A stretch of 64,000 bases of DNA, taken from Acuticoccus sp. I52.16.1 (GTDB lineage Bacteria > Pseudomonadota > Alphaproteobacteria > Rhizobiales > Amorphaceae). How positions within the stretch are numbered: the first letter of the stretch is position 1; each line of letters begins with the position of its first letter. Under the pieces are notes generated by a model. That model saw nothing but the letters and a program-made list of their open reading frames with translations, did no database searches and was not told the DNA's origin. Of the stretch, positions 11,444 through 22,200 are shown piece by piece. Location of the stretch: contig NZ_CP094828.1 of the NCBI RefSeq assembly GCF_022865125.1, positions 4,829,219 to 4,893,218 on the forward strand, given 5' to 3'. A program made the translations under genes and the position numbers.

Positions 11444-12981
11444 ACCTCAAGACCCTCTTTTCGGCCGCGAGCCTTGCCGTGCTCGCGGCGACGCCGGCCC
11501 TCGCCGGCAAGGCCGACGACACCTTCACGTGGACGACGTCCACCGAGATGGACACGCCGGACATCTACTACGGCAACCAGCGCGAGGCGCTGATCACCAC
11601 CTACGCGCAGTGCGACAGCCTCATCCACCGCGATCCGATCACCAACGAGTACGAGCCGCTGCTCGCCACCTCGTGGGAGTGGACCGACGACACGACGCTG
11701 GAGCTGAAGCTGCGCGAGGGCGTCAAGTTCCACGACGGCACCGACTTCGACGCCGAGGACGTGGCCTACACGCTGAACCACGTCGCCGCGCCCGATTCGG
11801 ACATGAAGCTGCGCGTCATCGTCGACTGGATCGACAACGTCGAGGCGGTGGACCCGCTGACGGTGCGCATCCACGCCAAGGGACCGACGCCGGCCGCGTT
11901 CGAGTACCTCACCGGCACCGCGCCGATCTTCCCCTCGGGCCACTACGACAGCGCGCCGGAAGTGCCGGGCGCCGACGGGACGCGCCGCGACTGGGGCGCC
12001 GTCGTCCCGGTCTGCACCGGCCCCTACAAGCTGACCGACTATCAGCCCGGCCAGTCGCTGACCCTCGAGATCAACGAGGACTACTTCGACGGCAGCCCCA
12101 AGGGTAAGCCGACGATCGGCAAGATCGTCTACCGCACGATCAAGGATCCCGAGACGCAGATGGCCGAGCTCGTGACCGGCGGCGTCGACTGGATCTGGGG
12201 CGTGCCGCCCGAGAACGCCGACATGCTGGGCTCGATGGACAACATCACGGTCGAGAGCGCGGCGACGATGCGCATGTCGTTCCTGGCGCTCGACGCGGCC
12301 GGCCGCACCGGTGCCGACAACCCGTTCACCGACAAGCGCGTGCGGCAGGCCGTCGGATACGCGATCGACCGCGAGGCGATTGCCAAGAACCTCGTCGGCC
12401 CCGGCGCGAAGGTGCAGGAATCGATGTGTGTGCCCGTTCAGGCCGGCTGCGCCACCGATGTGACGCAGTACGAGTACAATCCCGACAAAGCGCGCGAGCT
12501 GCTGGCCGAGGCGGGCTACGAGGGCGGCTTCTCCACCCCGTTCTACGCCTACCGCGACCGTCCCTACACCGAGGCGGTGCTGAACTACCTGCGTGACGTC
12601 GGAATCGAGACCGACCTCAATTTCCTGCAGTGGCGCGCGCTGCGTCCGCTGATCGTCGACGACAAGACGCCGATCGCGCACCTGACGTTCGGCTCCAACG
12701 GCATGCTCGACACGTCGGCCTCCACCGGCCACTACTTCCAGGGCTCGTCCGACGACTATGCCCGCGATCCGGACGTGATGGAGTGGCTCGCCGCCGCCGA
12801 GACCGAGACCGACACCGCCGAGCGCAACGCGCTCTACGCCAAGGCGCTCGGCAAGATCGCCGACGAGGCCTACTACATCCCGCTCTACGTCTACGGTCGG
12901 ACCTACGCGTTCAACTCCGAGTTCGAGTATCCCATCACGGACGACGAGATGGCACACTTCTATCTCGGCAACTGGAAGTAA
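11440..12981 (+). CDS. ABC transporter substrate-binding protein, family 5 (Dpp/Opp-type)
   Basis: A 513-residue periplasmic binding protein. The signal peptide (about 1-22, ending ATPALA) has no lipobox. The SBP family 5 signature is visible as LATSWEWTDDTTLELKLREG then VKFHDGTDFDAEDV near residues 70-108. It delivers peptides, opines, glycosides or similar solutes to the permease encoded downstream. The start ATG overlaps the stop of the hydrolase gene (ATGA) with AAGGAAG before it. A stack of hairpins follows the stop and may keep this message more abundant than the permease message. Confidence 0.92.
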   Translation: MNLKTLFSAASLAVLAATPALAGKADDTFTWTTSTEMDTPDIYYGNQREALITTYAQCDSLIHRDPITNEYEPLLATSWEWTDDTTLELKLREGVKFHDGTDFDAEDVAYTLNHVAAPDSDMKLRVIVDWIDNVEAVDPLTVRIHAKGPTPAAFEYLTGTAPIFPSGHYDSAPEVPGADGTRRDWGAVVPVCTGPYKLTDYQPGQSLTLEINEDYFDGSPKGKPTIGKIVYRTIKDPETQMAELVTGGVDWIWGVPPENADMLGSMDNITVESAATMRMSFLALDAAGRTGADNPFTDKRVRQAVGYAIDREAIAKNLVGPGAKVQESMCVPVQAGCATDVTQYEYNPDKARELLAEAGYEGGFSTPFYAYRDRPYTEAVLNYLRDVGIETDLNFLQWRALRPLIVDDKTPIAHLTFGSNGMLDTSASTGHYFQGSSDDYARDPDVMEWLAAAETETDTAERNALYAKALGKIADEAYYIPLYVYGRTYAFNSEFEYPITDDEMAHFYLGNWK

Positions 12982-12999
12982 CCGAGCCGACAGACTGCC

Positions 13000-13108
13000 G
13001 GCGAGGCCCCGCGGCCTCGCCCGTTCGCCGTTCGTGGCGGCCTCGCCGAGGCCGCCACGAACGGTGCCAAGGTTGCTTTCGGCCGTTCCGCGGCCGCTTG
13101 AGGCGGCC
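13000..13108 (+). promoter_or_regulatory. Stack of strong hairpins between binding-protein and permease genes
   Basis: Three inverted repeats fill the 148-bp gap. 13000-13021: 9-bp stem, GGCGAGGCC with GGCCTCGCC. 13028-13064: 18-bp perfect stem with essentially no spacer, CCGTTCGTGGCGGCCTCG pairing with its complement. 13092-13108: 6-bp stem, GGCCGC with GCGGCC. The first two share the GGCCTCG/CGAGGCC core, so strand exchange between them is possible. No T-run follows, so this is more likely an RNA-stability or partial-termination element than a full terminator. Confidence 0.6.
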
Positions 13109-13129
13109 ATCCTGTGAACCGGAGTATCG

Positions 13130-14047
13130 ATGGCCTTTTTCATTTTGAAGCGCCTCATCGTGACCGCGCTGGTGATCGGCGTGACGTCGGTCGTGGCGTT
13201 CCTGCTCGTGCATCTGTCCGGCGATCCGGCCGCGGCGATGGCCGGGGAGGGGGCGAGCCCGGCCGACGTCGCCGCCGTCGCCGAGGCCTACGGCTTCAAC
13301 CGTCCGATCGTCGTGCAGTATGCCGACTGGGTCGGCGGCATCCTCTCGGGCGACTTCGGCCGCTCCTACTACCTGCGCATGGACGTGGCGGACGTGTTGG
13401 CCGAGTACATGCCCGTGACCGCACGCCTCGGCATCCTGGCGCTCGCCTTCGCGATGTGCCTGTCGATCCCGCTGGGCGTCGCCGCGGCGCTGAAGCCCAA
13501 CACGCTGATCGACCGGTTCGCGCTGTGGCTCGCCGTCGCCGGGCAGGCGCTGCCGTCCTTCCTCTTCGCGCTCGGGCTCATCTACCTCTTCGGCGTCTAC
13601 CTGCGCGTGCTTCCGATCTCCGGCGGGTCGACCTGGGCGCACTACATCATGCCGGCGATCGCGCTCGGCTACTACGCGACGCCCGCCATCATGCGCCTGA
13701 CGCGCTCGGGCATGATGGACGTCATGCAGTCCGACCACGTGCGCACCGCGCGGGCCTACGGGCTGTCGCCGTGGCGCGTGGTGGTGCGGCACGGGCTGCG
13801 CCACGCGATCATTCCGGTGGTCTCGCTCGGCGCGGTGCAGCTCGGCTTCATGCTGGGCGGGTCGATCGTCATCGAGTCGATCTTTTCGCTGAAGGGCATC
13901 GGTTATCTCGCCTGGGAGTCCATCCAGCGGGCCGATATCGAGGTGATCCAGGCGATCCTCCTGGTGATCGCCGCGTCCTACGCGCTGCTGACCCTCCTCG
14001 GCGACCTCCTCAACGCCGCGCTCGACCCGCGCATCCGGATCTCGTGA
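13130..14047 (+). CDS. ABC transporter permease (DppB-like)
   Basis: A 305-residue inner-membrane protein with six predicted helices. The binding-protein-dependent transport signature is near residues 200-225 (ARAYGLSPWRVVVRHGLRHA), where the EAA loop contacts the ATPase. The N-terminal MAFFILKRL is typical of DppB/OppB/NikB permeases. The ATG at 13130 follows a weak ribosome site, GTGAACCGGAG. The stop overlaps GTG 14044, close to the next permease start. Confidence 0.93.
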   Translation: MAFFILKRLIVTALVIGVTSVVAFLLVHLSGDPAAAMAGEGASPADVAAVAEAYGFNRPIVVQYADWVGGILSGDFGRSYYLRMDVADVLAEYMPVTARLGILALAFAMCLSIPLGVAAALKPNTLIDRFALWLAVAGQALPSFLFALGLIYLFGVYLRVLPISGGSTWAHYIMPAIALGYYATPAIMRLTRSGMMDVMQSDHVRTARAYGLSPWRVVVRHGLRHAIIPVVSLGAVQLGFMLGGSIVIESIFSLKGIGYLAWESIQRADIEVIQAILLVIAASYALLTLLGDLLNAALDPRIRIS

Positions 14048-14052
14048 GCGCC

Positions 14053-14945
14053 ATGAGCACAGTTTCGCAAAACGTCCCGCGCGAGGTCGCTCGCTCTCCC
14101 GGCCGGATCACCGTGCAGCGCGCCTTGCGCCACGGCTCGTTCTGGGTCGGCGGCACGATCATCCTCGCCATCGTCTTCGCCGCGCTGTTCGCCCCGCTGC
14201 TGACGAGCTACGACCCCGGCGCGCAGGATCTCGCCTCGCGCTACGTGCCGCCGTTCTGGGCCGCGAATGGGTCGACCGAGCATCTCCTCGGTACCGACGG
14301 CCTCGGCCGCGACGTGCTGGCGCGGCTGCTCTACGGCGCCCGCATCTCGCTGCTGATCGGCTTCCTGACGGTGGTCATCTCCGGCTTCATCGGCACCGTG
14401 ATGGGCGTCGCCGCCGGCTACTTCGGCGGCACGGTGGACCTCGTCGTCAACTTCGTCATCACCATCCGCCTGACGATGCCGGTGGTACTGGTGGCGCTCG
14501 TCGTCGTCGCGCTGGTCGGCTCGTCGCTGTGGCTGATGATCATGGTGATCGGCCTCCTGTTGTGGGACCGGTTCGCCATCGTCGTGCGCGCCTCCACCCA
14601 GCAGCTCGCTCAGCGCGAGTACATCACCAGCGCTCGGACGATCGGCTCGTCCACCTGGCGCATCCTCGTCAAGGAGATCCTGCCCAACATCACCGGGCCG
14701 CTGGTCGTCGTCGGCTCCATCGAGCTGGCGCACGCGATCCTTCTGGAGGCCGCGCTTTCCTTCCTCGGCCTCGGCGTGCAGCCGCCGAGCGTGTCGTGGG
14801 GGCTGATGGTGGCGGAGGCGAAGAACCAGCTCCTGTTCCGGCCGTGGATGATCGCGGTGCCGGGCGTGGCGCTGGTGCTGCTCATCTTCGCGATCAACCT
14901 GGTGGGCGACGCCATCCGCGACGTCACCACGCCGGAGGGCAAGGC

Positions 14946-14949
<4 letters not shown>
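14053..14949 (+). CDS. ABC transporter permease (DppC-like)
   Basis: A 298-residue second permease with six helices and the DppC-type sequence HLLGTDGLGRDVLARLLYGA near residues 75-95. The EAA-like loop lies near 190-210 (YITSARTIGSSTWRILVKEI). An alternative GTG start at 14044, in frame and overlapping the previous stop (GTGA), would add VSA. The stop overlaps the ATPase start by ATGA. It pairs with the preceding permease to form the heterodimeric channel. Confidence 0.92.
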
Positions 14950-15961
<1,012 letters not shown>

Positions 15962-15965
<4 letters not shown>

Positions 15966-16933
15966 CCGACGCACTCGTCATGCAGGGCGTCACGCGCGAC
16001 TACGCGGTCGGCGGGGCGTTCGCACGCAAGAAGACCCTGCGCGCGCTGCGGGGGATCGACCTCGACATCGCCAAGGGCACCACGCTCGGCCTCGTCGGCG
16101 AATCGGGGTGCGGCAAGTCCACCCTCGCCAAGGTGCTCCTCGGCATCGAGCCGGCGACCTCGGGCGAGGTGCTCATCGCCGGCAAGCGCGTCGCCGACTA
16201 TGGCCGCACGGAGCGGGCGCAGCTCGTCCAACCGGTGTTTCAGGATCCCTATTCCTCGCTCAATCCGCGCCAGACGGTCGCCGCGATCATCGCCGCACCG
16301 CTGGAGGTGAGGGGGATCGGCAATTCCCGCACCCGGCGCCAGAAGGTCGACGCGCTGGCGGCCGAGGTGGGTCTGCCGCGCCATCTCGTCGACGCCTATC
16401 CGAGCCAGCTCTCCGGCGGGCAGCGGCAGCGCGTGGCGATCGCGCGGGCGTTGATCGGCGAGCCGGAGATCCTCATCTGCGACGAGCCGACATCGGCGCT
16501 CGACGTCTCGGTGCAGAGCCAGATCCTCAACCTCCTTCACCGGCTGAAGGCGGAGTTGAACCTGACGATGATCCTCATCAGCCACAATCTGGCGGTGGTT
16601 CACCACCTCGCCGACGAGGTGGCGGTGATGTACCTCGGCCAGATCGTCGAGCGTGGGCCGGCGGCCGAGATCTTCGCCCGCTGGCGCCACCCGTACAGCG
16701 GCGTGCTCCTGAAGGCCGTGCTGCCGCCACGCGCGGGAGCCCGCCTGCCGGACCTGGCGCTGGAGGCGGAGTTTCCGAGCCCGCTGTCGCCGCCGCCAGG
16801 CTGCGCCTTCAACCCCCGCTGCCCGAGCGCCACCGCGCGGTGCCGCGAGGAGGCGCCCGCGCCGCGCGGCACGGCGCACGTCTACCGCTGCCATCACCCC
16901 GATCATACACCGGCCGCTGCGGCCGCGGACTGA
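15962..16933 (+). CDS. ABC transporter ATP-binding protein (DppF-like)
   Basis: A 323-residue second ATPase that pairs with the DppD-like subunit. Walker [10 protein letters not shown] is near residue 48, signature [15 protein letters not shown] near 150, Walker [13 protein letters not shown] near 172, and H-loop LISHNL. The C-terminal extension contains CAFNPRCP, the oligopeptide ABC C-terminal motif. It starts on an ATGA overlap and is followed after 4 bp by the second hydrolase gene, so all six genes form one operon. Confidence 0.94.
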
Positions 16934-16937
16934 CCCC

Positions 16938-18959
16938 ATGCTGACCATCACGATCCATGAAACGGTCCCGTTCGCGGACGGGGCGCCCTTCGCCGAGACC
17001 GGCGCCTACGAGCTCTTGAACGGCCGCGTCGACTTCCGCATCGACCCGGCCGACCCCGCCCAGGCCGCCGTGACCGACATCGCCTACGCGCCGCGCGACG
17101 CGGACGGCCTCGTCGCCCTGTCCGCCGACGTGACGATCCTGCGCCCGGCGGACCCCGCCCGCGGCAACGGGCGGCTCTTCTTCGATTACGGCAACCGCGG
17201 CAACAAGCGCGCGCTCCAGTTCTTCAACGACGCGCCCGCCTCCAACGACTTGCGCACGCTCGCCGACGCCGGCAACGGCTTCCTGATGCGCCGCGGCTAC
17301 ACCATCGCCTGGCTCGGCTGGCAGGGCGATCTCCTCCCGGGCGACGGACGCATGCTGCTCGACGTTCCGGTCGCGACCGACGGCGGCGAGCCGATCACCG
17401 GCGTCACCCGCGCCGAGTATATCGCCGTCGCCGAGGGGACGACGACCTTCCCGCTGTCCACGCTGATCTCGACGCGCTCCAACCCCGCCGCCTCGCTCGA
17501 CACCACGAAGGCCCGGCTCACCCGCCGCCGCTTCGCGATGAGCGAGCGGGAGGAGATCGCGCCGGACCGCTGGGCGTTCGCGCGGGTCGACCGCGGCGGC
17601 GGTGTCGACAATCAGGGGATGGAACGGGCCGTCATCCCGTCCGACAGCCACATCCATCTCCCCGAAAGCTTCGTGCCGGGCTGGATCTACGAGCTGGTGT
17701 ACCAGGCGAAGGACCCGCGGATCCTGGGCCTCGCCCACGTCGCGGTGCGCGATTTCGTCGACCATCTGAAGTCGGGCGCGGCGGACGCGGCCGGCAACCC
17801 GTCGCCGGTGACGGTCGACACCGCCTACGCCTGGGGCCGCTCGCAGACCGGCCGCTGCATCCGCGACTTCCTCCACCTCGGCTTCAACGACGCGGGCGGG
17901 CGGCGCGTCTTCGACGGGGTGCTGCCGCACGTCGCCGGGGCGGGGAAGATGTGGATGAACCACCGCTTCGCCAACGTCGTCCTACTGCCCGGCCAGGAGC
18001 ACGAGAACCACTTCACCCCGGCCGACCGCTTCCCCTTCGCCTACGCGGTCTCGACCGACCACTTCACCGGCATCACCGACGGCATCTGCAAGCGGCCCGA
18101 GACCGACCCGAAAGTGATGCACACCGACACCGCGTCCGAGTATTGGCACCGCCGCGCCTCGCTGGTGGTGACCGATACCGAGGGGCGGGACCTCGCGCCG
18201 CCGGACAACGTGCGCGTCTACCTCTGGGCGTCCTCGCAGCACTTCGCCTCGCCGACCGCGACGCCGACGACGGGCCTCGCCCTGGAGCCGATCAACGTGG
18301 TGGCGACGTCGGCCTTCTTCCGCGCCACGCTCGATGCGCTGGACGCCTGGGTGAGCGAGGGGACCGAGCCGCCGGCGAGCCGCTATCCGACCGTGGCCGG
18401 CGGCACGCTGGTCGACGTCGACACGTGGCGGGTCGCCTTCCCGGCGATCCCCGGCGTCGTCACACCGCGCGGCCCCTCCACGCTGGAGCGGCTCGACTTC
18501 GGGCCGGAGGTCGAGCGCGGCATCATCGCTCACGAGCCGCCGCGCATCGTCGAGGGGGAGAGCTACCCCGTGCTGGTTCCGGCGGTCGACGCCGACGGCA
18601 ACGACGTCGCGGGCGTGCGCGCGCCGATGGTCGAGGCGCCGCTCGCCACCTACGTCGGCTGGTCGGTGCGCCGGCGGGGCGCCGGGTACGGGGCGATGCT
18701 CGGCATCACCGGGTCCACCCTGCCGTTCCCCGAGGATGACGACGAGCGCGCCCAGCTCCGCGACCCGCGCCCGTCGATCCTCGCGCGCTACGGGTCCGCG
18801 GAGGCCTATGTCGCCGCCATCCGTGCCGCGGCCGAGGCACTCGTCGCCGAGCGCCGGATGCTCGCCGAGGACGTCGACCGCGCGGCCGATATGGCGAGGG
18901 ACTGGAGCCGCCCCCGCCACGACCTCACCCTCTCCGGTGAGCCCGCGCCCGGCCGCTGA
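16938..18959 (+). CDS. Alpha/beta hydrolase-domain protein (Abhydrolase_10-like)
   Basis: A 673-residue protein of the large alpha/beta hydrolase-domain family (PF20091 type). The nucleophile elbow is GRSQTGR with Ser302. LFFDYGNRGNKRALQFFNDA near 80-99, WLGWQGD near 125 and LPHVAGAG near 335 are characteristic family blocks. No signal peptide is visible. Substrates of the family are poorly known; esterase or lactonase activity is expected. It begins 4 bp after the DppF-like stop, so it is co-transcribed with the transporter. Two unrelated serine hydrolases flanking one transporter suggest stepwise hydrolysis of the imported compound. Confidence 0.85.
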   Translation: MLTITIHETVPFADGAPFAETGAYELLNGRVDFRIDPADPAQAAVTDIAYAPRDADGLVALSADVTILRPADPARGNGRLFFDYGNRGNKRALQFFNDAPASNDLRTLADAGNGFLMRRGYTIAWLGWQGDLLPGDGRMLLDVPVATDGGEPITGVTRAEYIAVAEGTTTFPLSTLISTRSNPAASLDTTKARLTRRRFAMSEREEIAPDRWAFARVDRGGGVDNQGMERAVIPSDSHIHLPESFVPGWIYELVYQAKDPRILGLAHVAVRDFVDHLKSGAADAAGNPSPVTVDTAYAWGRSQTGRCIRDFLHLGFNDAGGRRVFDGVLPHVAGAGKMWMNHRFANVVLLPGQEHENHFTPADRFPFAYAVSTDHFTGITDGICKRPETDPKVMHTDTASEYWHRRASLVVTDTEGRDLAPPDNVRVYLWASSQHFASPTATPTTGLALEPINVVATSAFFRATLDALDAWVSEGTEPPASRYPTVAGGTLVDVDTWRVAFPAIPGVVTPRGPSTLERLDFGPEVERGIIAHEPPRIVEGESYPVLVPAVDADGNDVAGVRAPMVEAPLATYVGWSVRRRGAGYGAMLGITGSTLPFPEDDDERAQLRDPRPSILARYGSAEAYVAAIRAAAEALVAERRMLAEDVDRAADMARDWSRPRHDLTLSGEPAPGR

Positions 18960-19210
18960 CCGGCGCCTGAGCCCGGCCGGTCGACCGTCACCGCCTTCGC
19001 GGCGAGGTCGGCGCGGCTTGCGCGTCGGCGGGAGTGTGCGCGGACACGGCGACCTTCCGTGCCGCGCGGCGGGCGGCGTAGCGCCACGGTCACATTCCGG
19101 AAAAATGATTTTGGATGAATGTATTGGCGAGGGAAGTTCTGCTTTCCTGCTGCCAATATAGAAACGATCGAAGCATCCGCCGGAACGCTGGCCGTCGGGA
19201 GGGGGACTTG

Positions 19211-22200
19211 ATGGCCGACGACGGATTGCGCCTCCGCTTCTTCTCGGCCCTCCGCCGGGGCCGACGTGTCCTGACGGCGTGCGTCGCCGGCGCGGGGATC
19301 GCGCTCACCCAAGCCGCACACGCCCAGGTCCAGAACCCGGTCCTCTATCCGCAGAGTGCCGACTGCACCCAGACAACGCAGGGCGGCACGGATTATGTCA
19401 CCCAGCTCGCGACCTGTCAGAACGACGTGTCGCAGAGCGGCGCCCTGCCGTTCACCGCATCCTACTCGAACGGGCAGGACGTTTTCGGTTCGCCGTCGAC
19501 GATCTACGCCCTGAGCGGCAACGTCTCCGGCGTCGGCGCGTCCTCCGGCAACGACTACATGCTGTTCTACGGCTCCTTCGGTCAGCCGCCCAACGACACC
19601 TACAAGTTCCTGCCGATCTGGACCGACGGTTCGTCGGTCACCGTGACCAACACCGCGGACCTCACCTGGACGAACGCGGTCGGCGGCCCGCCGTTGACGA
19701 CGATCGTCGGGACCGAGAACGACGGTCTGCAGTTCGTCTTCGGCGGCTCGGGAGGCGGGGCCGTGGTGGGGCTGTCGCAAGGGGCGCCCGGCATCGCCGA
19801 CGATGAACCGAACGCGGCCAACTTCAACGCCGGGGCCGGCGGCGCGGTCACCATGACCCATAGCGGCGCCCTCTCGGTGTCGGGCAACGGCACCGGCGTC
19901 GTCTCCCTCGCCGGGATCGCCGCCTATTCGCTCGGCGGCAATGGTGCCGCGAACAAGACCCACGACGACGACTTCGCCGGCGACGGCGGCGACGGCGGCA
20001 CCATCGATCTCACCAACACCGGGACCATCTCGATCTCGAACACCGCCGACACGCTGATGCCCAACGTCGGCATGCTGGCCGTGTCGCGGGGTGGGGCGCC
20101 GGGCGCGCTGACCTCCGGTGACCACGCCAATCTCTACGGCAACTCCGGCGCCGGCGGGGCCATTCGCGTCGACCATTACGGGACCATCACCGGATCGGCG
20201 ATCAACACCATCGGCATCGGCGCGTTCTCGATCGGCGGCGACGGTGGGCTCGACACCGGGCACGGCGTCGGCTCCGCACCCGGGATCTCGGGATCCGGCG
20301 GCTCGGTCGACGTCACGCTGCACGGCGGCTCGACGATCGCGCTCGAGGGGGCGAGCGGCATCGGTGTGCTGGCGGCGAGTTCGGTCGGCCCGTCCGCCCA
20401 ATCCAACGTGACCAGCGCCATTTCCGGCGGCCCCGTCAGTGTCACGATCGAGGAAGGCGCGAGCATCAGCGTCAACAGCAACGGCGCGTTCGGCATCGGC
20501 GTCGCCGCCATCAGCACCGGCAGCCCGGACATCCTGCGACCGTTCCAATCCTCCGTCGTCAGCCCCGCGGGCAGCGGCTACAGCGGTGCCGTCGGCGTGA
20601 CCAACGGCGGCACCATCGAAACCTCCGGCTCGCTCGCCATCGGCATCCTCGCGCTCTCCGCCGGCGGGTCCACCGTCATGACGAGCAACAGCGGCGGTGT
20701 CAGCGATTTCGGCAATTATGCGCCGGCCCCGCTCATTCGGGCGCAGAACACCGTGTCCGTCGTCAATACCGGCAGCGTGACGACCAACGGCGGCTCCGCG
20801 TTCGGCATCTATGCCGCCAGCAACGGAGCCGGCGGCATCATCAACATCGCGCAGGCTGCCCAGTGGGCCGACGCCACCACTCCGGCCTCGGGCGTCTATG
20901 TCGGCGGTCTCGACGGCACCGGCGCCTACGGCGGCACCGTGAGCGTGACCCACTCGGGCACGATCGTGACCGGGGACGGGACCGGCGGCGGCAACCTCGC
21001 CATCGGCATCCTGGCGCAATCGCTCGGCGGCAGCGGGGGCACGACCGGCGGCCCCTCGGCGCCGATCCTCGTCGGCGACAGCGGCGGGACCGGCGGCGAC
21101 GGCGGCACGGTCACCGTCACGACCACCGGGGCGAGCCCCATCACCACCTACGACAAGGGCGCCATCGGCATCCTGGCGCAATCGGTCGGCGGGGGCGGCG
21201 GCAACGGCGGCAACGCCTCCGGCATCTTCGTGCCGACGGGCGGCGCCGGCGGCACCGGCGGCGACGGCGGCGCCGTGTCGGTCAGCCTCTCCGACGCGCC
21301 GGGAAGCGGGATCGCCACCTACGGCGATTTCGCGGCCGGCGTCATCGCCCAGTCGGTCGGCGGCGGGGGCGGCAACGGCGGCTACAGCGATTCGGTGGGC
21401 TTGGCCATCAGCACCTCCATCGGCGGGACGGGTGGCGACGGCGGCGAAGGCGGCAGCGTCACCGTGACCAACGGCTACGTCATCACCAGCGCCGGCAACC
21501 AGTCGCACGGTGTGGTGGCGCAGTCGGTCGCGGGGGGCGGTGGCAACGGCGGTGCGGCGAACGCCTACAGCGCCGGGGTGCTGTCGGTCTCGCTCGCGGT
21601 CGGCGGAAGCGGCGGCAACGGCCAGCAAGCCGGCGCCGTCACCGTCTACAACAACGACCACATCTATACCGGCTGCGCCGATCCCGGCACCGTCGCATGC
21701 GGCTATCGCATTGCGGCGACCCAGTCGCCCGACGGGGCGGACGCGATCGGGATCCTCGCCCAGTCCGTCGGAGGTGGCGGTGGCACCGGGGGGGCAGCGA
21801 CCGCCAAGTCGCTGTCGCTTCCGTCCGACGATATCCCGGTGAGCTTCGCGGCCAGCTTCGCCAGCGGCGGCACCGGCGGCGGCGGTGGGGACGGCGCCGG
21901 GGTCGGCGTCTCCAACTCCGGCGAGGTCTGGACGGGCGGTGACGGCGGCTATGGCATTCTGGCCCAGTCGGTGGGGGGAGGCGGTGGCAACGGCGGCGAT
22001 TCCACCGCGGCGAGCTACGCCATCGAGGGCGGCGCGCCGTCGATCAAGCTGAGCGCCGCGCTGGGCGGGACCGGCGGGATCGGCGGCAGCGGCGGCGCCG
22101 TCACGGTCACCAACGGCGCCTCGGCCGAGTGTCCCGGTTGCGACGGACAGATCTACACCTTCGGCCAGTCCGCGACCGGCATCCTCGCCCAGTCCATCGG

